Source: Agathobaculum hominis (GTDB lineage Bacteria > Bacillota > Clostridia > Oscillospirales > Butyricicoccaceae). Taken from it: DNA of 64,000 nucleotides. The notes below the pieces were generated by a model. The model was not told the DNA's origin. It ran no database searches and saw only the letters and a list, made by a program, of their open reading frames with translations. Positions within the stretch are counted from its first letter, which is position 1, and each line of letters opens with the position of its first letter. The position numbers and the translations under genes are program-made. Below are positions 41,064 through 49,330 of this stretch, in pieces. The DNA lies in the NCBI RefSeq assembly GCF_014288055.1, contig NZ_JACOPK010000004.1:197850-261849 (forward strand). The letters run 5' to 3'.

Positions 41064-41534
41064 ATGCCAAAAACAAAGAAAACCGCACTCTGGGCGTGCG
41101 TCATCGTTCTGGCGTGCATGCTTTCGTACTGCATCATCAGCAAGGTGCAGCAGTATAATTATATTCATTCCGAATACCGAACCGGCGCGATGTCTGTGCA
41201 GAAAGACCCGTCCGAGACCTTCGAGGTGCGCGAGCTCATCTCGGAAAAACAGAGGAATGGCGGTGTGACGCTGTACCGTGCAGCGTATTATCCCGAGGCG
41301 GAAACGCTGATGCTCTGGTTCGGCGGTGCCGAACCGGCGCGTGATATCTATATCGACGATCAGCCGGCGAAAAACTGTCTGTCGGTCAGCGAAAAACACG
41401 GCGTCGGTCTTGCGGTCCTTGAGGATGTTTCTGCGGACGCGATCCCGGAAACCGTGACGGTCGCAAAGACAGATGTTCAGCATGAGGGCGAGGAACTGGT
41501 CACTTTCTCGATGAAAAACGGAAAAAACGCTTAA
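41064..41534 (+). CDS. Small membrane-anchored protein, unrecognised
   Basis: 156 aa. ATG at 41064 follows GGAGGAG. One N-terminal TM (about 8-26, ALWACVIVLACMLSYCII) is followed by an extracytoplasmic beta-rich domain (about 45-150). No known family motif. It ends before the pheS T-box promoter. Whether it works with the upstream gene is only suggested by the 12-bp spacing. Confidence 0.7.
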   Translation: MPKTKKTALWACVIVLACMLSYCIISKVQQYNYIHSEYRTGAMSVQKDPSETFEVRELISEKQRNGGVTLYRAAYYPEAETLMLWFGGAEPARDIYIDDQPAKNCLSVSEKHGVGLAVLEDVSADAIPETVTVAKTDVQHEGEELVTFSMKNGKNA

Positions 41535-41551
41535 ATTCCTGCAAACCGCTC

Positions 41552-41580
41552 TTGCATTCTGCGCGGAAATGTGGTTTAAT
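41552..41580 (+). promoter_or_regulatory. Promoter of the pheS T-box
   Basis: TTGCAT (41552-41557), 17 bp, TTTAAT (41575-41580). Confidence 0.6.
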
Positions 41581-41586
41581 AATTCT

Positions 41587-41870
41587 GTTATGAATATTCC
41601 AATGCGATGAACAGGAAAAGTAGCATTCCCATTTCTCGGTCCAGAGAGCGCGGCCGCAGGCTGTAAGCCACGCCATGAGACAGGATGTGAAGTTCCCCTG
41701 CGAGCATCTGTGCTGAACCGCGGCTTTCGGCAGTAGGCACAGACGGGCTGACGCCCCGTTACCGGCGTTTAATGAGTGTCCGAGCATTCGGAAATCAGGG
41801 TGGTACCACGGAAGAGTTATGCCTTTCGTCCCTATATCTGCAAAAGCAGAGGGACGGAAGGCTTTTTTGC
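41587..41870 (+). promoter_or_regulatory. T-box leader of pheS-pheT
   Basis: Stem I region with the CCAGAGAGCG block (from 41641) and a candidate specifier TTC (41693-41695, Phe) in GAAGTTCCCC. The T-box AGGGTGGTACCACGG lies at 41797-41811. The terminator GCCTTTCGTCCCT..AGGGACGGAAGGC plus T6 lies at 41821-41868. All expected parts are in order. Confidence 0.93.
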
Positions 41871-41914
41871 GCTTCCGTCCCGGCATGAACATCACGTTCC
41901 AAAGGAGAATTGAT

Positions 41915-42934
41915 ATGAAAGAAAAGCTGCAAGGCATTTTGCAGTCCGCGAAGGAGCAGCTTGCTGCGGCAGCGGATGCACGCGCCCTCGATGAAGCGCG
42001 TGTCAAGTTCCTCGGTAAGAAGGGCGAGCTGACCGCTCTGCTCAAGGGTATGAAGGACGTTGCTGCGGAGGAGCGCCCGGTTGTCGGCCAGCTCATCAAC
42101 GACGTTCGCGCTGAGATCGAGACCATCATCGACAAGCAGAAAAAGCTGCTCGAGCAGGCGGCGCTCGAAAAAAAGCTCGCTGCCGAGACTATTGATGTTA
42201 CCCTTCCGGGCGACGAGGTCGTGATCGGCAAGAAGCATCCGCTGAACATCGTCCTCGACGAGTTCAAGGAGATTTTCCTCGGTCTTGGCTTCTCTATCGC
42301 GGAAGGCCCGGAGGTCGAGCTCGACCACTACAACTTCGAGGCGCTGAACATCCCGAAGGATCATCCGGCGCGCGACACGCAGGACACCTTCTATATCTCG
42401 GACAATGTCGTTCTGCGTACCCAGACATCCCCGATGCAGGTCCGCACGATGGAAAAGCGCAAGCCGCCGATCCGCATCATTGCGCCGGGCCGCGTTTACC
42501 GCTCGGACGCTGTTGACGCTACCCACTCTCCCCTGTTCCATCAGATCGAGGGTCTGGTCGTTGACAAGGGCATCCGTATGAGCGACCTCAAGGGCATCCT
42601 TGAGCTGTTCGCAAAGAAGCTGTACGGCGAGGACACGGTCGTCCGTTTCCGTCCGCACCACTTCCCGTTCACCGAGCCGAGCGCAGAGATGGATATTCAG
42701 TGCTATCGCTGCCACGGCGCAGGCTGCCCGCTCTGCAAGGGCGAGGGCTGGATCGAGATCCTCGGCTGCGGCATGGTTCACCCTAAGGTGCTCGAGATGA
42801 GCGGCATCGATCCGGACGAATACTCCGGCTATGCCTTTGGCATCGGTCTTGAGCGTATGGTCATGGGCCGTTTTAAGATCGACGATATCCGCCTGTTCTA
42901 TGAGAACGACGTTCGATTCCTGCACCAGTTCTAA
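41915..42934 (+). CDS. pheS: Phenylalanyl-tRNA synthetase alpha subunit
   Basis: 339 aa from ATG at 41915 (AAAGGAG). N-terminal coiled coil (1-80) for tRNA binding. The class II core has motif 2 (YRSDAVDATHSPLFHQIEG), VRFRPHHFPFTEPSAEMDI and motif 3 (GIGLERMVMGRFKIDDIRLF). It forms an alpha2-beta2 enzyme with PheT. A Cys-rich stretch (CYRCHGAGCPLCKGEGW, about 263-279) lies before motif 3. This is common in the family. Confidence 0.98.
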   Translation: MKEKLQGILQSAKEQLAAAADARALDEARVKFLGKKGELTALLKGMKDVAAEERPVVGQLINDVRAEIETIIDKQKKLLEQAALEKKLAAETIDVTLPGDEVVIGKKHPLNIVLDEFKEIFLGLGFSIAEGPEVELDHYNFEALNIPKDHPARDTQDTFYISDNVVLRTQTSPMQVRTMEKRKPPIRIIAPGRVYRSDAVDATHSPLFHQIEGLVVDKGIRMSDLKGILELFAKKLYGEDTVVRFRPHHFPFTEPSAEMDIQCYRCHGAGCPLCKGEGWIEILGCGMVHPKVLEMSGIDPDEYSGYAFGIGLERMVMGRFKIDDIRLFYENDVRFLHQF

Positions 42935-43023
42935 GCGCTGACGCGCTTATAGGGGACTTCAGAAGTCCCCTATATACGAAGACAGCAACGCTGTTTTCTA
43001 TTTCATGCGCGCCTGATGGCGCG
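42932..43023 (+). other. Four consecutive small hairpins between pheS and pheT
   Basis: 42932-42949 (7 bp, includes the pheS stop), 42948-42974 (12 bp, loop CAG), 42982-42994 (5 bp) and 43008-43023 (6 bp). No strong T-run follows the largest. They may limit transcription or stabilise RNA ends inside the operon. Confidence 0.7.
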
Positions 43024-43049
43024 ATACCATCAAGGAGGAAATATATCCA

Positions 43050-45458
43050 ATGAAACTGCCATTATCCTGGCTTTCGGATTATACCGATATGACCGGCATC
43101 ACCCCGAAGGAGTATGATGCCAAGCTGACCATGTCCGGCTCCAAGGTCGAGGAGGTCTACTACCTCGGCGCAGAGATCGAAAACGTTGTGACCGGCAAGA
43201 TTCTGTCCGTTGTCGACCATCCGGACTCCGACCATCTCAAGATCTGCCAGCTCGACCTCGGCGACGGCGAGCCCGTTCAGATCGTTACCGGCGCGCCCAA
43301 CGTTACTCCCGAGTCCGTTGGCGAGATCTGCCCGGTAGCAAAGCATAAGTCCACCCTGCCCGGCGGCGTAAAGATCACCAAGGGCAAGCTGCGTGGCGTG
43401 CCGTCCAACGGCATGATGTGCTCGTTCCAGGAACTCGGCCTGTCCCACGGCTGCGTGCCGTATGCGTGCGAGAACGGCATCCTGTTCCTGCCCGCCGGCA
43501 CCCCGGTTGGCGAGGACATCAAAAAGGTACTCGGTCTGGATGACTGGGTCTCCGATTTCGAGATCACGTCCAACCGCCCGGACTGCCTGAGCGTGATCGG
43601 CCTTGCCCGCGAGACTGCGGCTACCTTCGACCGTCCGTTCAGCGTCAAGACCCCGGAGGTCAAGGGCGTGGGCGACGACATCAACAAGTATATGTCCGTC
43701 GAGGTCAAGGACACCGATCTGTGCCCGCGCTACACCGCCCGCATTGTCAAGAATATCAAGATCGAGCCGTCCCCGGCGTGGATGCGCGAGCGTCTGCACG
43801 CCTGCGGCGTCCGTCCAATCAATAACATCGTTGATATTACCAACTACGTTATGCTCGAGTACGGTCAGCCGATGCACGCTTTCGACTACAAGTGCCTGTC
43901 CGACGGCCGCATCGTTGTCCGCCGCGCCCGCAACGGTGAGTCCATCCAGACCCTTGACGGCGTAGATCATGACCTGAGCGACAAGATGCTCGCCATCTGC
44001 GACAACGACAAGCCGGTCGCTGTTGCAGGCGTTATGGGCGGCGCAAACTCCGAGATTATGGACGACACCAAGACTGTCGTTTTCGAATCCGCGAACTTCC
44101 ATGGCGCGACCGTCCGCATCACCGCAAAGGCGCTCGGTATGCGTACCGAGGCTTCCGGCCGCTTTGAAAAGGGCCTTGACCCGCGCATGACCCTCGATGC
44201 GGTCAACCGCGCGTGTGAGCTGGTCGAAATGCTCGGCGCAGGCGAGGTCATCGACGGCATCATCGACGTTGACAACTCCGACCCGAACCACAAGCGTCTG
44301 CCGTTCGAGCCGGACAAGATGAACGCCCTGCTCGGTCTGGAACTGTCCGCTGAGGAGCAGGTAAAGCTGCTCGAGAAGCTGGACTTCAAGATCGAGAACA
44401 ACGAGGTCGTTGTGCCGTTCTTCCGCACCGACATCAACCGCATGTGCGACGTGGCCGAGGAAGTGGCCCGCATGTACGGCTACGACAAGATCCCGACCAC
44501 GCTGTACGCCGGTGAGATGGTACAGGGCGAGTTCACGCCGTCTCAGCAGGCGGAGCGCACTGCCGCTCTGGTTTGCCGCGAGGCAGGCTTTGACGAGTCC
44601 ATGAGCCACTCGTTCATCTCCCCGAAGTTCTACGACATGATCGGCTGGGACGAGAACGACCCGCGCCGTATCTCTACCACCATCCTCAACCCGCTTGGTG
44701 AGGATTTCAGCGTGATGCGTACCACCGTGCTGCCGTCCATGCTGGATAATCTGGCGCACAACCACGCACACCGCAACCCGACCGCTTCGCTGTACGAGCT
44801 GGGCACCATCTACACCCCGACCGTCAAGGACGGCAAGGCTGACCCGGACGTTCTGCCGCACGAGGAGAAGATCCTAACTCTCGGCAGCTACGGCCGCCTG
44901 TCGTTCTTCCAGTTCAAGGGCGCGATCGAGGCGCTGCTGCGTGAGCTGAACATCAAGGGCGCAACCTTCGCACCTGAAAAGGCCAATCCGTCCTATCACC
45001 CGGGCCGCTGCGCCAAGGTGCTGATCGATGGCAAGGAGATCGGTGTATTCGGCACCATTCACCCGACCGTTGCAGCCCGCTACGGCCTGTCCGGCGAGAT
45101 TCTGGCTGCCGAGCTCAGGATGGACGCACTTCTGGCCGCCATCGACCCGGAGAAGCTGTACCACCCGCTGCCCAAGTTCCCGGCTTCCACCCGTGATATT
45201 GCGGTTCTGGTCGACGATGCAGTCCCGGCGGCTTCTATGCAGGCTGCTGTCGAGAAGGCGGCAGGCAAGCTGCTCGAGTCCGTCAAGCTGTTCGACGTTT
45301 ACAAGGGCAAGGGCATCCCGGACGGCAAGAAGTCTGTTGCATACTCGCTCTCTATGCGTGCGCCCGACCGCACCCTTACCGACGAGGAGTGCGACAAGGC
45401 GATGCGTGCCGCCATCTCGGCACTCGAAACCGAGTTCGGCGCTCAGCTGCGCGGTTAA
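43050..45458 (+). CDS. pheT: Phenylalanyl-tRNA synthetase beta subunit
   Basis: 802 aa, ATG at 43050 after AAGGAGG. Domain order: B1 with an inserted tRNA-binding EMAPII-like OB fold (about 40-155: VVTGKILSVVDHPDSDHLKICQLD), B3/B4 editing domain (about 205-400, GQPMHAFDYKCLSDGRIVVRRA), B5 (about 405-480, with RTDINRMCDVAEEVARMYGYDKIP) and the catalytic-like core. The FDX-ACB domain ends the protein (from KFPASTRDIAVLV). Partner of PheS. Confidence 0.98.
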   Translation: MKLPLSWLSDYTDMTGITPKEYDAKLTMSGSKVEEVYYLGAEIENVVTGKILSVVDHPDSDHLKICQLDLGDGEPVQIVTGAPNVTPESVGEICPVAKHKSTLPGGVKITKGKLRGVPSNGMMCSFQELGLSHGCVPYACENGILFLPAGTPVGEDIKKVLGLDDWVSDFEITSNRPDCLSVIGLARETAATFDRPFSVKTPEVKGVGDDINKYMSVEVKDTDLCPRYTARIVKNIKIEPSPAWMRERLHACGVRPINNIVDITNYVMLEYGQPMHAFDYKCLSDGRIVVRRARNGESIQTLDGVDHDLSDKMLAICDNDKPVAVAGVMGGANSEIMDDTKTVVFESANFHGATVRITAKALGMRTEASGRFEKGLDPRMTLDAVNRACELVEMLGAGEVIDGIIDVDNSDPNHKRLPFEPDKMNALLGLELSAEEQVKLLEKLDFKIENNEVVVPFFRTDINRMCDVAEEVARMYGYDKIPTTLYAGEMVQGEFTPSQQAERTAALVCREAGFDESMSHSFISPKFYDMIGWDENDPRRISTTILNPLGEDFSVMRTTVLPSMLDNLAHNHAHRNPTASLYELGTIYTPTVKDGKADPDVLPHEEKILTLGSYGRLSFFQFKGAIEALLRELNIKGATFAPEKANPSYHPGRCAKVLIDGKEIGVFGTIHPTVAARYGLSGEILAAELRMDALLAAIDPEKLYHPLPKFPASTRDIAVLVDDAVPAASMQAAVEKAAGKLLESVKLFDVYKGKGIPDGKKSVAYSLSMRAPDRTLTDEECDKAMRAAISALETEFGAQLRG

Positions 45459-45471
45459 TTTCAAAACACAG

Positions 45472-45500
45472 GAAGGGAGACTGCAACCGGTCTCCCTTCT
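45472..45500 (+). terminator. Terminator of pheST
   Basis: GAAGGGAGAC/GTCTCCCTTC (10 bp) with a loop of 8, then TGTATTTCT. Confidence 0.7.
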
Positions 45501-45651
45501 GTATTTCTGGTGCAGGCACCTGTTTGTGCCGGGGATGGAAAAAGATTTTGCTCGAGTTTTCCGCGGAATAGGCTTTACTTTTTCCGCAATTTGTATTATG
45601 CTGTTTATATAGAATTATACCCGACAGGTAGGAACGGAAAGGAGACCAAGT

Positions 45652-45897
45652 ATGCTTGACGGAACGAGAAAATTCAGTCTGGTAGACGAGTCCAACAAGG
45701 AGATGAAGCGCACGCTTACCGCTGTGTACGACGCGCTCAAGGAGAAAGGCTACAACCCGATCAACCAGATCGTCGGTTATCTGCTTTCTGAGGACCCGAC
45801 CTACATAACCAATCACAACAATGCCCGCAGCCTGATCTGCAAGATCGACCGTGATGAGCTGATGCAGGAACTGGTACAGTTCTATCTGGATAACTGA
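45652..45897 (+). CDS. ireB: IreB-family regulatory phosphoprotein (UPF0297)
   Basis: 81 aa, full family length. Opening MLDGTRKFSLVDESNKEMKRTLTAVYDALKEKGY and NQIVGYLLSEDPTYITNHNNARSLI are diagnostic. IreB is a substrate of the PASTA Ser/Thr kinase; in enterococci it lowers cephalosporin tolerance. Usual neighbours alaS and ruvX are absent here, so the gene stands alone between two terminators. SD AAAGGAG. Confidence 0.95.
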   Translation: MLDGTRKFSLVDESNKEMKRTLTAVYDALKEKGYNPINQIVGYLLSEDPTYITNHNNARSLICKIDRDELMQELVQFYLDN

Positions 45898-45948
45898 TAC
45901 GATTGATATGCAGCAGTTTTTCGCTGTAATGATATGAGCTGTCAGAAA

Positions 45949-45988
45949 AATAACCGCCCTTCGAGCAAGGCCTGCGGTTATTTTTTTA
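45949..45988 (+). terminator. Terminator of ireB
   Basis: AATAACCGC/GCGGTTATT with a CCTT/AAGG inner stem, then T7. Confidence 0.9.
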
Positions 45989-46040
45989 TGGTCGATATAC
46001 AGAGAACAAAATACTGCGGTACGGCCGCAAAGGAGCAAAA

Positions 46041-48005
46041 ATGAACGGATTTCTTCCTATTTCAAAACAGGATATGACCGAGCGCGGATGGTATTACTGC
46101 GACTTCCTGATCGTGACGGGTGACGCCTATGTCGACCACCCCTCATTCGGTACGGCGATCATTTCCCGTGTACTCGAGGACGCAGGCTATAAGGTCGCGA
46201 TCCTTAGTCAGCCGGATTTCCGCGATGAGCATGATTTCCTCGCGATGGGACGGCCACGCTATGCGGTGCTCATCAACGGCGGCAATATTGACTCGATGGT
46301 CGCGCACTATACCTCTGCGAAAAAACGCCGCTCGGACGATGCCTATACCCCCGGCGGCAAGGGCGGCAAACGTCCCGACCGCGCCGTCACCGTCTATTCC
46401 ATGCTCGCACGCCGTGCCTTCCCCGATACGCCGGTCTATCTCGGCGGCATCGAGGCGAGCCTGCGCCGCTTTGCGCACTACGACTACTGGGCTGACCGCG
46501 TTATGCCATCCATTCTGGAGTCTACCGGCGCGGACGGTGTGATGTACGGCATGAGCGAACATTCGGTGGTTGAGCTTGCGAACAATCTCCAGCACGGCAG
46601 AAAAGGCGCAGATGCCTGCGTCGGCGTGCGCGGCACAGCCTACATGGCGCACGACGCAGAGGGGCTCGCGTGGGATGCGGTCGAGTGCCCGTCCTACGAG
46701 GATGTCTGCGCGAGCAAGCCGGACTATGCCCGTTCGGTCAAGCTCCAGTATGACGAGCAGGATGCCGTGCGCGGCAGGGCGCTGCTTCAGCGCCACGGCC
46801 GGCGCGTACTCATCCAGAATCCGCCCGCGAAGCCGCTGACCACCGAGGAGATGGATCACGTTTATGCGCTGCCCTATATGCGCACCTACCACCCGTCCTA
46901 CGAGGCACTCGGCGGTGTTCCGGCCATTCAGGAGGTTCAGTTTTCTATCATTCACAACCGAGGCTGCTTCGGTGCGTGCAATTTCTGCGCACTTGCGTTC
47001 CATCAGGGACGCTACATTCAGGTGCGCAGCCACGAGAGCGTCATCGAGGAAGCGAAAAAAATCACCCAGATGCCCGGCTTCAAGGGCTATATCCATGATG
47101 TCGGCGGTCCGACGGCGAATTTCCGCTTCCCTGCCTGCAAAAAGCAGGACACGCACGGATGCTGCAAGGACAAGCGCTGCCTGTTCCCATCTGCGTGCAG
47201 CAACATTGAGGCCGACCACACGGATTACCTCAACCTGCTGCGCGAGCTGCGCCGGATCGAGGGTATCAAGAAGGTTTTCGTCCGCTCGGGTCTGCGCTAC
47301 GACTATATGATGGCGGACAGGAACGATGCCTTCTTCAAGGAACTGGTCGAGCATCACATTTCGGGCCAGCTCAAGGTCGCGCCTGAGCACATGAGCGACA
47401 ATGCACTCTATTATATGGGCAAGCCGTCGTTTAACGTCTACGAGCAGTTCCGTGAGCGCTATGCACGCATCAACCAGAAGCTCGGCCGCAAGCAGTATCT
47501 TGTGCCGTATCTGATGAGCTCGCACCCCGGCGCGACGCTCGACGACGCGATCATGCTCGCGCAGTACCTCAACCGCATCGGCTATATGCCCGAGCAGGTG
47601 CAGGACTTCTACCCCACCCCCGGCACGCTGTCCACCGCGATGTATTATACCGGCATCGACCCTCGCACGATGAAGCCGGTATATGTTGCGAAAACACCGG
47701 AGGAAAAAGCGATGCAGCGTGCGCTGCTGCAATGGCGCCGTCCGGACAAGCGTCCGATCATCCTTGCGGCACTTAAAAAGGCAGGCCGCGAAGATCTGAT
47801 CGGCTACGGAAAGGAATGCCTCATCCGCCCAAACCGCAGCGGCGAGCAGAACGTCGCTCCCAGAAGCAGCAAACCGGCGCACCGCCACGGCGTTTCGGCG
47901 GCGCGGCCGGAAAACCCACGCCGCAGCGGCAAACCGGCAGCAAAGCCGGCATCCCGTGCGCCGCAGCCGAAAAAAGGCTGGGCAAAGCCGAAGAAGAAAA
48001 AGTAA
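46041..48005 (+). CDS. YgiQ-family radical SAM protein
   Basis: 654 aa. N-terminal B12-binding-like/YgiQ domain (about 1-200), then the radical-SAM core with C309-x3-C313-x2-C316 in NRGCFGACNFCALAFHQGR. A further Cys-rich insert (CKKQDTHGCCKDKRC, about 366-380) may hold another cluster. The C-terminal ~60 residues are low-complexity and very basic (Arg, Lys, Pro, Ser), which suggests RNA binding. Substrate unknown. YgiQ proteins are widespread in anaerobes. ATG at 46041 follows AAAGGAG. Confidence 0.93.
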   Translation: MNGFLPISKQDMTERGWYYCDFLIVTGDAYVDHPSFGTAIISRVLEDAGYKVAILSQPDFRDEHDFLAMGRPRYAVLINGGNIDSMVAHYTSAKKRRSDDAYTPGGKGGKRPDRAVTVYSMLARRAFPDTPVYLGGIEASLRRFAHYDYWADRVMPSILESTGADGVMYGMSEHSVVELANNLQHGRKGADACVGVRGTAYMAHDAEGLAWDAVECPSYEDVCASKPDYARSVKLQYDEQDAVRGRALLQRHGRRVLIQNPPAKPLTTEEMDHVYALPYMRTYHPSYEALGGVPAIQEVQFSIIHNRGCFGACNFCALAFHQGRYIQVRSHESVIEEAKKITQMPGFKGYIHDVGGPTANFRFPACKKQDTHGCCKDKRCLFPSACSNIEADHTDYLNLLRELRRIEGIKKVFVRSGLRYDYMMADRNDAFFKELVEHHISGQLKVAPEHMSDNALYYMGKPSFNVYEQFRERYARINQKLGRKQYLVPYLMSSHPGATLDDAIMLAQYLNRIGYMPEQVQDFYPTPGTLSTAMYYTGIDPRTMKPVYVAKTPEEKAMQRALLQWRRPDKRPIILAALKKAGREDLIGYGKECLIRPNRSGEQNVAPRSSKPAHRHGVSAARPENPRRSGKPAAKPASRAPQPKKGWAKPKKKK

Positions 48006-48060
48006 CCGGGAACATTCCGGGAACCCGTCCGTCTAACCGGACAGAAAGGCGGTGGATACC

Positions 48061-48483
48061 ATGAAGAAACGTATGGTTACACTAATACTTGCGCTGCTGC
48101 TTGCGCTTTCACTGACCGGCTGCGGCAGCAGAGATACGGCAAAAGACAGCGAAAATGCAGGCATAGGCACACAGAGCACGGATGACGCTTCGACGCTCCC
48201 CGATACCGCGCAGGACCGTCCGGTGACGGACGCGCCGATGATGGTGATGGTGGATAACACGCTGTACCAGTCTGCGGGAGAGGTCAGCACGGTCGAGGGC
48301 CGCTGCGGCAACATGGACGGCGAGATCACCTCGCAGACAGCCAGTGGCACGGACGCACCGACCGAGAACGACCAGTCCAACTTCGGCACGGGCTACGGCT
48401 ATCAGCGCATGGGCGATACGCTTGAGGTGCTGATCGACGGCCAGTGGATCGTTTTCCGTCCGATCACGGACTCGGATGTCTGA
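48061..48483 (+). CDS. Small lipoprotein, unrecognised
   Basis: 140 aa from ATG at 48061 (AAAGGCGGTGG upstream; a GTG 3 codons earlier is inside this SD). Signal peptide with lipobox LSLTGC (Cys about 18-20). The mature part is acidic and disordered (about 20-60). A short conserved-looking domain follows with MVMVDNTLYQSAGEVSTVEGRCGNMDGEI and a closing VLIDGQWIVFRPI. No function known. It is downstream of the YgiQ gene (55 bp) and probably co-transcribed. Confidence 0.75.
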   Translation: MKKRMVTLILALLLALSLTGCGSRDTAKDSENAGIGTQSTDDASTLPDTAQDRPVTDAPMMVMVDNTLYQSAGEVSTVEGRCGNMDGEITSQTASGTDAPTENDQSNFGTGYGYQRMGDTLEVLIDGQWIVFRPITDSDV

Positions 48484-48575
48484 TCTCGCGGGCGAAAAAA
48501 CAGTTTTTCGTGTGTAGTGCACAAAAACAGCAGAGCGCAGCGGTTCATAATTATATGCAGGACACAGTATTTTGT

Positions 48576-48604
48576 TTGACATATGCGGCATAATGCTTTA
48601 TAAT
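48576..48604 (+). promoter_or_regulatory. Perfect-consensus promoter in front of the lrp leader
   Basis: TTGACA (48576-48581), 17 bp, TATAAT (48599-48604). The expected start site is near 48611. Confidence 0.88.
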
Positions 48605-48614
48605 GTAAATGAAC

Positions 48615-48654
48615 AAAGGAGTTCACTTCGCACGCGCGAGGTGGATTCCTTTTT
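48615..48654 (+). terminator. Terminator-like hairpin at the very start of the lrp transcript
   Basis: A 17-bp stem (48615-48631 with 48636-48652, several G-T pairs, loop ACGC) ends in a T-run. It begins only 11 bases after the -10 box, so most transcripts would be short, about 45 nt. Confidence 0.75.
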
Positions 48655-48694
48655 GTTTTGCAACATTCTCAAAGATAAGGAGGGCTACCGCCCT

Positions 48695-49126
48695 ATGGAT
48701 GAAATCGACCTGAAACTGCTGCGCCTGCTGCAAAAAAACTCCCGCACTCCGATCAAGACCCTTGCAGGCGAGGTACGGCTGTCCTCTCCGGCTGTCTCCG
48801 CGCGCATCGAGCGGCTGGAGAAGCAGGGCGTTATCCGAGCGTATACGCTCGACCTCGATCCGCTTCAGCTTGGCCACCACATTCTTGCCTATGTGCATCT
48901 GGATATGCAGCCGGCACAGAAAGCAGAGTTCTATCCGTTTATCGCGGCGATTCCCAACGTTCTGGAATGCAACTGCGTGACCGGCAACTATTCCATGCTC
49001 ATCAAGGTCTCCTTCCCTTCGACGCAGGATCTTGACGGCTTTATCGGGAAGCTCCAACAGTTCGGCAAAACCGAAACGCAGATCGTGTTTTCTTCGCCGG
49101 TGCCGCCGCGCGCCATCGTCATCTGA
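48695..49126 (+). CDS. Lrp/AsnC-family transcriptional regulator
   Basis: 143 aa, ATG at 48695. N-terminal HTH (MDEIDLKLLRLLQKNSRTPIKTLA to SSPAVSARIERLEKQGVIRAY, 1-50), then the RAM ligand domain (about 65-140, YVHLDMQPAQKAEF, NCVTGNYSMLIKVSF). It likely senses an amino acid and acts on itself and other genes. The SD AAGGAGG is partly inside a 5-bp hairpin (AGGGC-TACC-GCCCT, 48681-48694) that ends at the start codon. Together with the leader terminator this suggests control of expression. Confidence 0.93.
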   Translation: MDEIDLKLLRLLQKNSRTPIKTLAGEVRLSSPAVSARIERLEKQGVIRAYTLDLDPLQLGHHILAYVHLDMQPAQKAEFYPFIAAIPNVLECNCVTGNYSMLIKVSFPSTQDLDGFIGKLQQFGKTETQIVFSSPVPPRAIVI

Positions 49127-49170
49127 CCCCCTAACCTGTTCTCGGGAATTTCTGTTCTCTCCCCACCCAT

Positions 49171-49203
49171 GGGACTGTCTCGCTGTCGGGATAGTCCCTT
49201 TTT
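49171..49203 (+). terminator. Terminator of lrp
   Basis: GGGACTGTCTCG/CGGGATAGTCCC (12 bp with G-T pairs), loop CTGT, then T5. Confidence 0.88.
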
Positions 49204-49250
49204 AGCGTTTTTTGACAAAACGCATGGCAGAGCGCTCCTTGCGATTTTCG

Positions 49251-49279
49251 TTGCACTGGACGCAGTTTGGTGTTAAAAT
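49251..49279 (+). promoter_or_regulatory. Promoter of the rRNA methyltransferase gene
   Basis: TTGCAC (49251-49256), 17 bp, TAAAAT (49274-49279). Confidence 0.65.
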
Positions 49280-49330
49280 AGAAACTGATACATTATGTAA
49301 TTACATACCCGGAATTAAGGAAGGTATTTT

